A stretch of 10,892 nt of DNA from Dehalococcoidia bacterium UBA1332 (lineage in GTDB: Bacteria; Chloroflexota; Dehalococcoidia; Lucifugimonadales; Lucifugimonadaceae). This document shows, one piece after another, positions 1 through 6,596 of this stretch (positions within the stretch are counted from its first letter, which is position 1; each line of letters opens with the position of its first letter). The translations under genes were made by a program, and so were the position numbers. Location of the stretch: assembly GCA_002306745.1 (NCBI GenBank), contig DBSW01000052.1, forward strand, positions 1-10,892, read 5' to 3'. Below the pieces are notes generated by a model. It saw only the letters and a program-made list of their open reading frames with translations. It was not told the origin of the DNA and ran no database searches.

Positions 1-257
1 CAATGCCTGGACATGGTAATCATGCACATTGGCACCCAGCATTCGACGAATGGTGGTTTGTAATGGCAGGGAAACTGCGCTGGGAACTAACGGGAGGGAA
101 GATTATCCATGCGAAAAAAGGTGATATTGTCTGGATACCACGCGGCACAGTGCACCACATCGTTACGGAAGGCGAGGAAATGAGCCTACGCTTCGCGGTT
201 GCAATGCCGCCAGCAGTTCACGTTTGGCAAGAGGAAAATGTGATAACTGTGAAGTGA
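1..257 (+). CDS. Cupin-domain protein, 5' end probably outside the window
   Basis: Small single-domain cupin whose substrate cannot be told from sequence. Counting from the first in-window Met (base 3), cupin motif 1 is complete: H9-x-H11, four residues, E16, then six residues to G23. Motif 2 has G40, P46, G48 and H51. H9, H11, E16 and H51 are the expected metal ligands, so the barrel should bind a divalent metal. The final Asn of motif 2 is replaced by Thr. The reading frame is open to the window edge, and cupins normally have one or two strands before motif 1. The Met at base 3 sits almost on that motif, so I think the true start lies upstream and the visible 84 residues are the C-terminal part. 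The gene ends 25 bases from the end of the convergent uppP. Small stand-alone cupins often accompany sugar or aromatic catabolism genes; a link to the cluster at 1251-5439 is only a guess. Confidence 0.8.
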   Translation, partial: MPGHGNHAHWHPAFDEWWFVMAGKLRWELTGGKIIHAKKGDIVWIPRGTVHHIVTEGEEMSLRFAVAMPPAVHVWQEENVITVK

Positions 258-282
258 CCTGGGAATCTAAACTCCCGAGCGA

Positions 283-1104
283 CTAGACAGGGATGGTTCG
301 GACTATAACAACAACACCCCCAACCATGCCGCAATAAAAAATGAACGGCCAGAACGATCGTTTGCGTAATAATTTAATTAAACCAGCGATTGAAAAGTAT
401 GCCGTTATCATGGCAACCGCTCCACCAATGGCTGCGCCCAGCCAGTCTGTTTCCTGTATGCCCTGAAGTGAGTCAACAGCAAACAACAAACCTGCACCAG
501 CGACAGCAGGTGCAGCTATCAGCATAGAAAACCTAGCGGCACCATCACGGGTCATCCCCAATGCCATACCGGACACCATTGTTACGCCGGAACGAGATAT
601 GCCAGGAAAAATAGCTAGCAACTGTGCGATGCCAATGACTAGTACGTCAGGAATTTTAAGTTCACCAATTCTTCGAGTATTCCCACCGGTCGTTTCACCG
701 ATTACAAGAGCGATCGCAGTACCAATCATCATCCAGCCAACTGCTTCAGGTGTACGGAAATTTGACCCTATAAAATCTCGAAAAATCAAGGCCCCTAGTG
801 CTAAAGGGATAACTGCAACCACGATTAAAACAAACAAGGTCCTGGCACGAATATTTGCACCTTCCTGATCAATTACCACAAACCGATTAGTTTTTATTCC
901 TAGTGCAAGCTGAATCCACTCGTTTCGAAAATACAGGAGAACAGCCATCAGTGTTCCGACATGCACAGCTGCGTCAAAAAGGAAGCCTTGATCAGGCCAA
1001 TCAAAAAGCCATGAGCCAAGTATAAGGTGGCCGCTGCTGCTTATCGGCAGAAACTCAGTAACCCCTTGCGTAACGGCTAAAACAATTATCTGTATTAAAG
1101 ACAT
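283..1104 (-). CDS. uppP: Undecaprenyl-diphosphate phosphatase (UppP/BacA family)
   Basis: Integral membrane enzyme that removes one phosphate from undecaprenyl diphosphate. This recycles the lipid carrier for peptidoglycan and other envelope polymers, and overproduction in other species gives bacitracin resistance. Both family signatures are intact. The (E/Q)xxxE motif is QGVTE at residues 13-17 and is followed by FLPISSSGH with H26. The second is PGISRSGVT at 167-175, where R171 matches the essential Arg. Several hydrophobic segments span the 273 residues, the usual family length. The start is the only reasonable ATG, because motif 1 begins 12 residues after it. No Shine-Dalgarno sequence is visible; the 25 bases upstream are AT-rich with no purine block. 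The gene stands alone, divergent from the enolase-superfamily gene (146-base gap) and convergent with the cupin, so it is probably a housekeeping gene flanking an accessory cluster. Confidence 0.96.
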   Translation of the reverse strand: MSLIQIIVLAVTQGVTEFLPISSSGHLILGSWLFDWPDQGFLFDAAVHVGTLMAVLLYFRNEWIQLALGIKTNRFVVIDQEGANIRARTLFVLIVVAVIPLALGALIFRDFIGSNFRTPEAVGWMMIGTAIALVIGETTGGNTRRIGELKIPDVLVIGIAQLLAIFPGISRSGVTMVSGMALGMTRDGAARFSMLIAAPAVAGAGLLFAVDSLQGIQETDWLGAAIGGAVAMITAYFSIAGLIKLLRKRSFWPFIFYCGMVGGVVVIVRTIPV

Positions 1105-1159
1105 GATGTTTAGTGTGAACTTTTAATAATATCGATGCTATACGTACACATAACGACTA

Positions 1160-1189
1160 TTGACCTTGTTAATCTTTTGCATGTATCAG
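1160..1189 (+). promoter_or_regulatory. Possible sigma-70-type promoter for the enolase-superfamily gene
   Basis: In the 146-base divergent gap, TTGACC (1160-1165; 5 of 6 to TTGACA) is followed after 18 bases by TATCAG (1184-1189; 4 of 6 to TATAAT). This would give a leader of roughly 55 bases before the ATG at 1251. The -10 match is mediocre and no operator-like repeat overlaps it, so this is only a candidate. Confidence 0.25.
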
Positions 1190-1250
1190 TAATTAACCTA
1201 AATCCCTAACCGACCTAATCAGTATTTCGCCCTTAATGAAACGAGAATAA

Positions 1251-2462
1251 ATGGCTTCACCACCGGTAATTACGCGAATAGAGACTTTAAGAAATCCTGA
1301 ATATCCCATGATCGTATGGGTTCAAATCCACAGTTCGGATGGCTTCATCGGTTTAGGAGAATCATCATTCTCGCCCGATGCAATCGAAGCTTATATACAC
1401 AGCGATGTTGCAAGCTACTTACTTGGAAAGAACCCCAACCAACTCGATCTCCACTGGGACGTATTAGCGCGCCGAATGAAAGTAAATCGTGGAAGAAGCG
1501 TTGATGCCTCATCTATATCAGCCGTGGACATGGCCCTTTGGGATCTATACGGCAAGCGGAACAAACAGCCGATCTATCAATTACTAGGTGGACTCGCTAG
1601 AGAAAAGATCAGGGTATACAACACATGCGCTGGATACTCATATGGAGTAAAAAAGGCTCATGGGTGGAAGGCGGGCGAAATCGATTATCGCCCAGAGCAG
1701 CCATATGAAGACTACCAAGGTTTTATGACTGATGCCGGCGCTCTGGCTGACGATCTGATGTCGGAGGGCTTTACAGCTATGAAGATCTGGCCGTTCGATG
1801 AGTATTCAAACGAATCAAACGGTCAATTCATACATGCAGTCGACCTCGAAAAAGGAACGGAACCTTTTTACAAAATTCGAGAACAAGTCGGTAATAAAAT
1901 GGACGTAATGGTTGAGATGCATAGCCTATGGAACCTGTCGTCGGCTAAACGAATCGCCAAGTCCGTGGAACCGACGAGTCCTTTCTGGTTCGAAGATCCT
2001 GTGCCGATGGACAATATCGATACTTTGGCTGAATTTCGAAAGTCCACTGATGTGGCCACCACCGCAAGCGAAACAGTGGCCACACGTTGGGCGTTCAGAG
2101 AAATGTTCGAAAAACAAGCTATGACAATTTGTATGCTAGACATTTCATGGGTAGGTGGAATCTCGGAAGCGAAAAGAATCGCAGCGATGGCTCATGCTTT
2201 CCATATGCCAATAGCGCCACATGACTGTGTTGGACCCGTAACACTTATGTTTAGCGTGCACCTTTCTCTGAACGCACCAAACGCGCTAATTCAAGAAACA
2301 GTCCGCGCTTACAACAACACTTGGTATAAAGAAATCATTGACCAGTTACCCCGCATAGAAAATGGCTACGCCTTTCCACCTGAGGGACATGGCGCCGGAG
2401 CTAACTTGCTCGAATCATTCATCGATCACCCTGCCACGACCACCATGATTAGTGATTTATAA
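1251..2462 (+). CDS. Enolase-superfamily (mandelate racemase/muconate lactonizing type) enzyme, probable acid-sugar dehydratase
   Basis: Cytosolic Mg-dependent TIM-barrel enzyme expected to abstract the proton alpha to a carboxylate, most likely dehydrating an aldonate or aldarate. At 403 residues it is full length for the family. The three metal ligands read as E222 (VEMHS), E248 (WFEDP) and E274 (ASETVATR). A His-Asp dyad is formed by H324 (APHDC) and D297 (LDISW), as in mandelate racemase and galactonate dehydratase. H224 lies two residues after the first ligand, the D-x-H layout of galactonate and mannonate dehydratases, where that His is the acid releasing water. The usual K-x-K of strand 2 is K178-I-W180, so one Lys is lost. 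The ATG is chosen because ITRIETL, the typical N-terminal strand, follows at once. A four-codon ORF (1236-1250) ends directly against it. No Shine-Dalgarno is seen. Substrate is unknown; a racemase role is less likely. Confidence 0.9.
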   Translation: MASPPVITRIETLRNPEYPMIVWVQIHSSDGFIGLGESSFSPDAIEAYIHSDVASYLLGKNPNQLDLHWDVLARRMKVNRGRSVDASSISAVDMALWDLYGKRNKQPIYQLLGGLAREKIRVYNTCAGYSYGVKKAHGWKAGEIDYRPEQPYEDYQGFMTDAGALADDLMSEGFTAMKIWPFDEYSNESNGQFIHAVDLEKGTEPFYKIREQVGNKMDVMVEMHSLWNLSSAKRIAKSVEPTSPFWFEDPVPMDNIDTLAEFRKSTDVATTASETVATRWAFREMFEKQAMTICMLDISWVGGISEAKRIAAMAHAFHMPIAPHDCVGPVTLMFSVHLSLNAPNALIQETVRAYNNTWYKEIIDQLPRIENGYAFPPEGHGAGANLLESFIDHPATTTMISDL

Positions 2463-2574
2463 AACCACTGTACAAATTTCTAAACATGAGAAAACCCTTT
2501 TATCGTCTGCTAAGCTCATAATAAGGCTAAACTAGATTCGACAGCGGAAAACCCAGCAATAGACGGAAACAACA

Positions 2575-3288
2575 ATGAGATCTCATAAAGTAGCCGACCC
2601 GGTTCACCAGTTCAATGCTCCAGGTCCGAAGCCGAATGGTCTTCAAGCGGCTGATGATGGGTTGTGGATAATCGATCAAGGCAACAACCATGTATATCAG
2701 GTCGATTGGACAAACGGTGAAGTGCTTGTGGATTTTCCAACTGAAACTGACCGTTCCAGCGGAATAACTATAGGCGGAGACTATATTTGGATTGCCTCGA
2801 CATACAATTGTGAAATACACCAACTAGACATGCAAACAGGTAAAACAGTTGAGGTCTACCCTTCTCCAGGAGCTGGCATAAACGCCACGCGTGAGCACTT
2901 AGATGAAACATCCGATCGGAAATCCCAACCCACAGGAGATCACGGACTTGAATGGAAAGACGGCAACCTCTACATCGCATCTCCCCCTTCACAGTTCGTC
3001 CATGTAATCGACATATCCAATTTCCAAGAAATTCATCGTATGAAAGCCCCCGGATTTAGAGTTCATGGGATCGCATGGGCTGAAGAACAAGATCATGTTT
3101 GGATCGCAGATACCGCATTCGGTGTGATTAGTAGACATCGTCTTGAAGATGGACGCTGCTATGACGCATTCCGAGTTGAAGATCCGATCCAAGTGCACGG
3201 TATGACAATCAAGGATAACCGTCTCTGGTACGCCGATGACCGAGGACCAATAGGATTCCTAGATGTAGATATGACACCAATTTTCTAG
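2575..3288 (+). CDS. Compact beta-propeller protein (SMP-30/streptogramin-lyase-like fold), function unknown
   Basis: Not recognised as a named family. The 237 residues contain five blade-like repeats of the form G-[LIM]-x(5-7)-[LV]-W/Y-I/Y-A/D, with starts near residues 21, 62, 123, 164 and 208. Each is followed by a return strand such as HVYQVDW or EIHQLDMQTG. Blade 2 to blade 3 is about 60 residues instead of about 41, so a hydrophilic insertion of roughly 18 residues (about 100-121) sits there. In the last three repeats the residue before the Gly is His (H123, H164, H208), a position that usually faces the central channel. There is no signal peptide or membrane segment, so it should be cytosolic, unlike many small propellers. 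Five blades is short for SMP-30 lactonases, which have six. Its place between a sugar-acid dehydratase and a dehydrogenase hints at lactone hydrolysis or ligand binding, but this is inference. Confidence 0.75.
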   Translation: MRSHKVADPVHQFNAPGPKPNGLQAADDGLWIIDQGNNHVYQVDWTNGEVLVDFPTETDRSSGITIGGDYIWIASTYNCEIHQLDMQTGKTVEVYPSPGAGINATREHLDETSDRKSQPTGDHGLEWKDGNLYIASPPSQFVHVIDISNFQEIHRMKAPGFRVHGIAWAEEQDHVWIADTAFGVISRHRLEDGRCYDAFRVEDPIQVHGMTIKDNRLWYADDRGPIGFLDVDMTPIF

Positions 3289-3387
3289 GCCAGCGAACCA
3301 GACCAATCAACGAAACAGAAAAAATCCCCACAACCATTAATAGCGGGCGCTTTTATTCGGAAAAAGTCAAACTAGAGTAACCAATCG

Positions 3388-4257
3388 ATGACCACTGTTT
3401 TTGTAACTGGATCGTCCGGACGAGCTGGCGAATACATCATTAAAGATCTACTCAATAATGATTATGAAGTCGTAGGCGTAGACCAGAAGCCGCCTGGAGA
3501 CACTGAAGCACGACGTGATCTTGATTACACTTTTAAAAAGGTTGATGTAACCGATTTCGGACAGGTGTTGTCTGCAATGAAAGGATGCGATGCTGTAATT
3601 CACATGGCGGCGATTCCAAATCCAATCATGGCACCTGAACACGAAGTATTTCGAGTAAATATGACCTCCACTTGGAATGTCTTGGAGGCAGCTGAAATTA
3701 TTGGTATTAAAAAGGTCGTACTGGCATCATCCGTAAACGCCATAGGAGGGGTATTCTCCAAAGGTATCTCTCCGCGACCCTATTTTCCCGTAGACGAAAA
3801 ACACCCAACGTTTTCTGAGGATGCATATTCGATAGGAAAGTGGGTAGGTGAAGAGCTCGCGGACGCCTTTGTTCGGCGTCGATCCGGTGAACTTCAAATA
3901 GCCTCTATGCGTTTTCACGGACTTATGTCGAGAGAACGTCAGTCTTTGATGAACTCACAAGCAAAGCGATACGGAGCTTATGATACGAATGCGAAACACT
4001 TTTGGGGATGGAGTGACATCTGCGAGTCAGCTCGAGCGTGCGTTCTAGCAATAGAAGTAGATTTCAAGGGACACGAAGTTTTCTTCATAAATAATGAGGA
4101 CACGTCGGCCGATGAACCAACCGAAGAATTGATCAAGCAACTCTATCCTGAGTCTGAAATACGTTCCCCAATGCCGGGACACCAAACTGCCATTTCGATC
4201 GACAAAGCGAAACAAATTCTAGGTTGGCACCCAAAAGGCACTTGGCGTGATGCCTAG
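3388..4257 (+). CDS. NAD-dependent epimerase/dehydratase family protein (extended SDR), possibly uronate/aldose dehydrogenase-like
   Basis: Cytosolic NAD(P)-binding enzyme. The N-terminal Rossmann signature is G8-x-x-G11-x-x-G14 (TGSSGRAG). D32 at the end of strand 2 favours NAD over NADP, D53 (KVDVTD) fits the adenine contact, and IHMAA (71-75) follows. The catalytic set is S114/S115 (ASSVNA) with Y147-x-x-x-K151 (AYSIGK). At 289 residues it is a short extended SDR, near the size of uronate dehydrogenases (about 265-280) and shorter than most UDP-sugar epimerases (about 320-340). PYFPVDEKHP before the catalytic Tyr is typical of sugar-nucleotide epimerases, so an epimerase is the main alternative. 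Placement between a dehydratase and a lactonase-like hydrolase favours a dehydrogenase that makes a sugar lactone, but the substrate cannot be read from sequence. The ATG lies just upstream of the Rossmann strand, and no Shine-Dalgarno is present. Confidence 0.88.
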   Translation: MTTVFVTGSSGRAGEYIIKDLLNNDYEVVGVDQKPPGDTEARRDLDYTFKKVDVTDFGQVLSAMKGCDAVIHMAAIPNPIMAPEHEVFRVNMTSTWNVLEAAEIIGIKKVVLASSVNAIGGVFSKGISPRPYFPVDEKHPTFSEDAYSIGKWVGEELADAFVRRRSGELQIASMRFHGLMSRERQSLMNSQAKRYGAYDTNAKHFWGWSDICESARACVLAIEVDFKGHEVFFINNEDTSADEPTEELIKQLYPESEIRSPMPGHQTAISIDKAKQILGWHPKGTWRDA

Positions 4258-4362
4258 ACCGACCTTCTTTTGTACTTACGTCCTATAAAATCAACAATTA
4301 TTATCCCTAAGATCGGCGAATGAAATCGCATTTGCCTAAACCAGTACACAGGTTTTAGTTAC

Positions 4363-5439
4363 TTGACTTCACCTTCCCATCCCGTACCCAAACATCGCGC
4401 CGCCAGAAAGGTGCTAACCGTTCTGGGCCCGATAGAACCTGCCAAAGTAGGAATAACTACTACCCATGAACATCTCCTGATCGACTTTAGTGTCGTATTC
4501 ACAGAACCTAAAGAAGCATCCGATAGGCTGCTTATGGACGAGCCTGTGACTATAAAAAATCTAGGATGGATTCGGTATAACTGGTCTAGCAACCGGGATA
4601 ACCTCCGTGTGCTGGATGAACATATTGCCATTTGGGAAGCACAGCAGTATTTCAACGCTGGCGGTAGCACAATAGTTGACGTCACTTCTGTAGGGCTTGC
4701 CCGGGATCCCCGTGCACTCGCCAGGATTTCCCGTGCTACAGGTCTCAACATCGTGATGGGGGCTGGCAACTACGTTCACTCAACCCACGCCCCTGAACTT
4801 CAAGAGCTTACAGTTGAACAAATCGCTGGTCAGATCATTCACGACATTGATCAGGGCGTTGGAGACACAAATATCCGCTCCGGAATTATTGGCGAAATAG
4901 GATGTTCATATCCATGGCACGAGTCAGAGAAAAAAGTTTTAGAAGCTGCTGTGATCGCCCAACGGGAAACGGGAGCCCCAATTCTGATACACCCTGGACG
5001 GAACGAAATGGCCCCCCTAGAAATTTTAGAGGCGATAGAAAAATGGGGTGGTAATCTAAGCCGGACAGTGATGGGACACATTGAGAGAACTGTGTACGAT
5101 CGTGGTGTACTTAACGAGCTCATATCCACCAACGCGTACCTAAACTTTGACCTTTTCGGACATGAATCATCGTACTACCCCCTAGCTCCGGATTCCTTCA
5201 TGCCAGCTGACCACGAGCGAATCGAAATGGTTGAACATATGATCTCAGAAGGTAAACGTGGCAACATTTTACTGGCGCAAGATATCTGCTCAAAACACCG
5301 ACTTAAGTCATATGGTGGTCATGGTTTCGACCACATTCTGACTCGGATAGTACCTCGTATGCAGGCAAGGGGTATGAGCCAAGAAGATGTTCGACTGATT
5401 CTTGTAGATAACCCAACCAGAATGTTGACTTTCGACTAA
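4363..5439 (+). CDS. Phosphotriesterase-family (PF02126-like) metal hydrolase, candidate sugar lactonase
   Basis: Amidohydrolase-superfamily TIM barrel expected to carry two metals. Ligands are visible in order: H35-x-H37 (THEHLL), bridging E178 (IIGEIGCS), H210 (ILIHPG), H239 (MGHIER) and D307 (AQDICSKH). The bridging residue is Glu, as in the E. coli Php homologue, rather than the carboxylated Lys of true phosphotriesterases. This group includes lactonases and esterases, so organophosphate hydrolysis should not be assumed. KSYGGHGFDHIL and the C-terminal VDNPTRML match the family's usual ending, and 358 residues is normal. The frame opens after a TGA at 4321 and has no ATG before the H-x-H motif. 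Possible starts are TTG at 4363, used here, and GTG at 4411, which would begin VLTVLGPI much as relatives do. Neither has a clear Shine-Dalgarno. It is the last gene of the + strand cluster. Confidence 0.9.
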   Translation: MTSPSHPVPKHRAARKVLTVLGPIEPAKVGITTTHEHLLIDFSVVFTEPKEASDRLLMDEPVTIKNLGWIRYNWSSNRDNLRVLDEHIAIWEAQQYFNAGGSTIVDVTSVGLARDPRALARISRATGLNIVMGAGNYVHSTHAPELQELTVEQIAGQIIHDIDQGVGDTNIRSGIIGEIGCSYPWHESEKKVLEAAVIAQRETGAPILIHPGRNEMAPLEILEAIEKWGGNLSRTVMGHIERTVYDRGVLNELISTNAYLNFDLFGHESSYYPLAPDSFMPADHERIEMVEHMISEGKRGNILLAQDICSKHRLKSYGGHGFDHILTRIVPRMQARGMSQEDVRLILVDNPTRMLTFD

Positions 5440-5446
5440 AGTCGAT
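5424..5446. terminator. Hairpin overlapping the stop codon of the phosphotriesterase-family gene
   Basis: GTTGACTTT (5424-5432) can pair with AAAGTCGAT (5438-5446) around the loop CGACT, giving nine pairs of which two are G-U. The TAA stop codon starts in the loop. The following bases are AT-rich but contain no continuous T run, so it is a weak terminator candidate. It sits at the start of the 88-base convergent gap (5440-5527) before the TPR gene end, where termination from both sides would be expected. Confidence 0.25.
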
Positions 5447-5527
5447 TAAATTACACGTTTCGATTTTGCATTTGTAATTAGATCTATAATCTGAATGATA
5501 AACATCGAAGATTTATTCAAAAATGAA

Positions 5528-6475
5528 TTACTGAACTGGACCTTCACGCTCATCTAGAACTGCAATCAGTTCTTCAGCTCGGGAAATGATCGCGGGCAAT
5601 TTTGGATCCTGCGATAGTGAAATCGCCTCTTCAAGATCAGCCCTCGCCAGCGCCGGATCTACTTGTGCTCCAACGTATAGTTGACCACGATCTAAGTACA
5701 AAGCGGCTTGAGCTGGAGACAGCTCTATGGCCATATTAAAATCATCTAATGCAGGATTACCAGCACCAAGCACATCACGATAAAATCTTCCTCTCCACCA
5801 CCAAGTAGAAGCGTCCTCTGGATCGGTTTCGATCGCCAGTCCAAACCACTTCAGAGCACCATCGAAATCACCTTTTTTTGCATGCACCCGTCCCAAGACA
5901 ATATGCGCCACAACCGAACGTTGGTCGAGCTCATAGGCTCGGAAAGCGTCTCTTTCCGCACCATCATCGTCATCGATAGCAATTCGAGTTAGAGCCCTAT
6001 TAGCGTAAGCGTCTGTTAGATTAGGTTTAAGCTCAATAGCCTTATCAAAATCAAGCAAGGCCTGTTCGAACTTTCCTTGAAGCAATAACGCCTGACCCCT
6101 ACCATCCCAACCACGAGCGAAGTTCGGTTCCAACTCTATAACTGTAGTGAAAGTCCGCTCAGCGTCCACATACTCATTACGCCCCAAAGCGTTGTACGCC
6201 TGTAAGTAAAAGGTCACACTCTCAAACTCAGGAGTTTCTATCTCATTTTCCTCTGTAACGGGAGTAATGGTCACTTTAGGTATTGGAGTAGACGTGGATA
6301 ACAGATCTAATAATTCAGATTCCATTGATCCACTGGGCTTGGTGTCTGAGATTAACTGTTGCATGTCACCAGTATCGTTATTTGATTGCTGGGCAAGACC
6401 GCACGCGATTGATGTCGATACCGACATTGCGAATATTCCGCACAGAGCTAGAAATTTATACCGAATAGTCAACAT
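5528..6475 (-). CDS. TPR-repeat protein, probable exported lipoprotein
   Basis: Protein-interaction scaffold of unknown partner. Residues 1-24 form a signal peptide: basic R5 and K7, then a hydrophobic core, then SIA before C25. This fits lipobox processing at C25, although Ser rather than Leu at -3 is unusual. Residues 26-85 are low in structure and rich in S, T, P and E, a likely linker from membrane to repeats. Residues 86-289 hold about six 34-residue TPR units with the typical W/Y-A-F-A-P pattern, for example A-L-L-D-F-D-K-A-I-E-L-K-P near residue 145. A short acidic helix closes the protein. It lies 121 bases downstream of holA on the same strand and may be read from that promoter, although a hairpin lies between. 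The start is fixed by the signal peptide, and no Shine-Dalgarno is visible. Function cannot be assigned beyond scaffold. Confidence 0.85.
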   Translation of the reverse strand: MLTIRYKFLALCGIFAMSVSTSIACGLAQQSNNDTGDMQQLISDTKPSGSMESELLDLLSTSTPIPKVTITPVTEENEIETPEFESVTFYLQAYNALGRNEYVDAERTFTTVIELEPNFARGWDGRGQALLLQGKFEQALLDFDKAIELKPNLTDAYANRALTRIAIDDDDGAERDAFRAYELDQRSVVAHIVLGRVHAKKGDFDGALKWFGLAIETDPEDASTWWWRGRFYRDVLGAGNPALDDFNMAIELSPAQAALYLDRGQLYVGAQVDPALARADLEEAISLSQDPKLPAIISRAEELIAVLDEREGPVQ

Positions 6476-6564
6476 AGCTTATAGAAATATATTTTTGAGT
6501 TTTTTTCATAAATGCGGATCCGTTTGAGTAGAAAAACGAAATCAATACAATTGTTTTAATTTGA

Positions 6565-6596
6565 GCACGTCGATCGGTTGACCCGATGACATGTGC
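6565..6596 (-). terminator. Imperfect hairpin immediately after the holA stop codon
   Basis: GCAC (6565-6568) pairs with GTGC (6593-6596), GTC (6569-6571) with GAC (6588-6590), and ATCGG (6573-6577) with CCGAT (6583-6587), around a five-base loop. There is a two-base bulge at 6591-6592 and a one-base bulge at 6572. The base next to the stem, 6597, is the last base of the holA stop codon. On the - strand the stem is followed by a mixed A/T stretch and not a T run, so it may be a weak terminator, an RNA 3'-end stabiliser, or chance. Confidence 0.3.

Noticed and set aside
258..282. GGGA/TCCC inverted repeat in the short gap between cupin and uppP ends, as a two-way terminator
   Set aside because: Only four firm pairs with an eight-base loop and no T run on either strand.
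599..868. Open frame on the + strand inside uppP
   Set aside because: Antisense shadow of uppP with no recognisable domain; uppP motifs are intact on the other strand.
1236..1250. Four-codon ORF (M-K-R-E-stop) ending directly against the ATG of the enolase-superfamily gene, as a leader peptide
   Set aside because: Too short to judge; no ribosome-binding site, and such mini-ORFs arise often by chance.
1240..1250. The 11-mer aacgagaataa occurs just before the enolase-superfamily start and again at 10046-10056 before hemW
   Set aside because: About a dozen shared 11-mers are expected by chance in a window of this size, and spacing to the start codon differs.
2529..2536. AAACTAGA upstream of the propeller gene, repeated at 3369-3376 upstream of the SDR gene, as a shared regulatory box
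   Set aside because: Only eight bases, at very different distances from the two start codons (38 and 11 bases), and absent before the other two cluster genes.
3342..3354. AGCG-GG-CGCT followed by TTTTA as a terminator between the propeller and SDR genes
   Set aside because: A two-base loop cannot form; opening it leaves three pairs or fewer.
4270..4289. TTGTAC and TATAAA as a promoter before the phosphotriesterase-family gene
   Set aside because: The spacer is only eight bases, far from the 16-18 required.
5459..5509. TTCGAT and ATCGAA arms spanning the convergent gap after the phosphotriesterase-family gene
   Set aside because: Six-base arms with a 39-base AT-rich loop are unlikely to form a stable structure.
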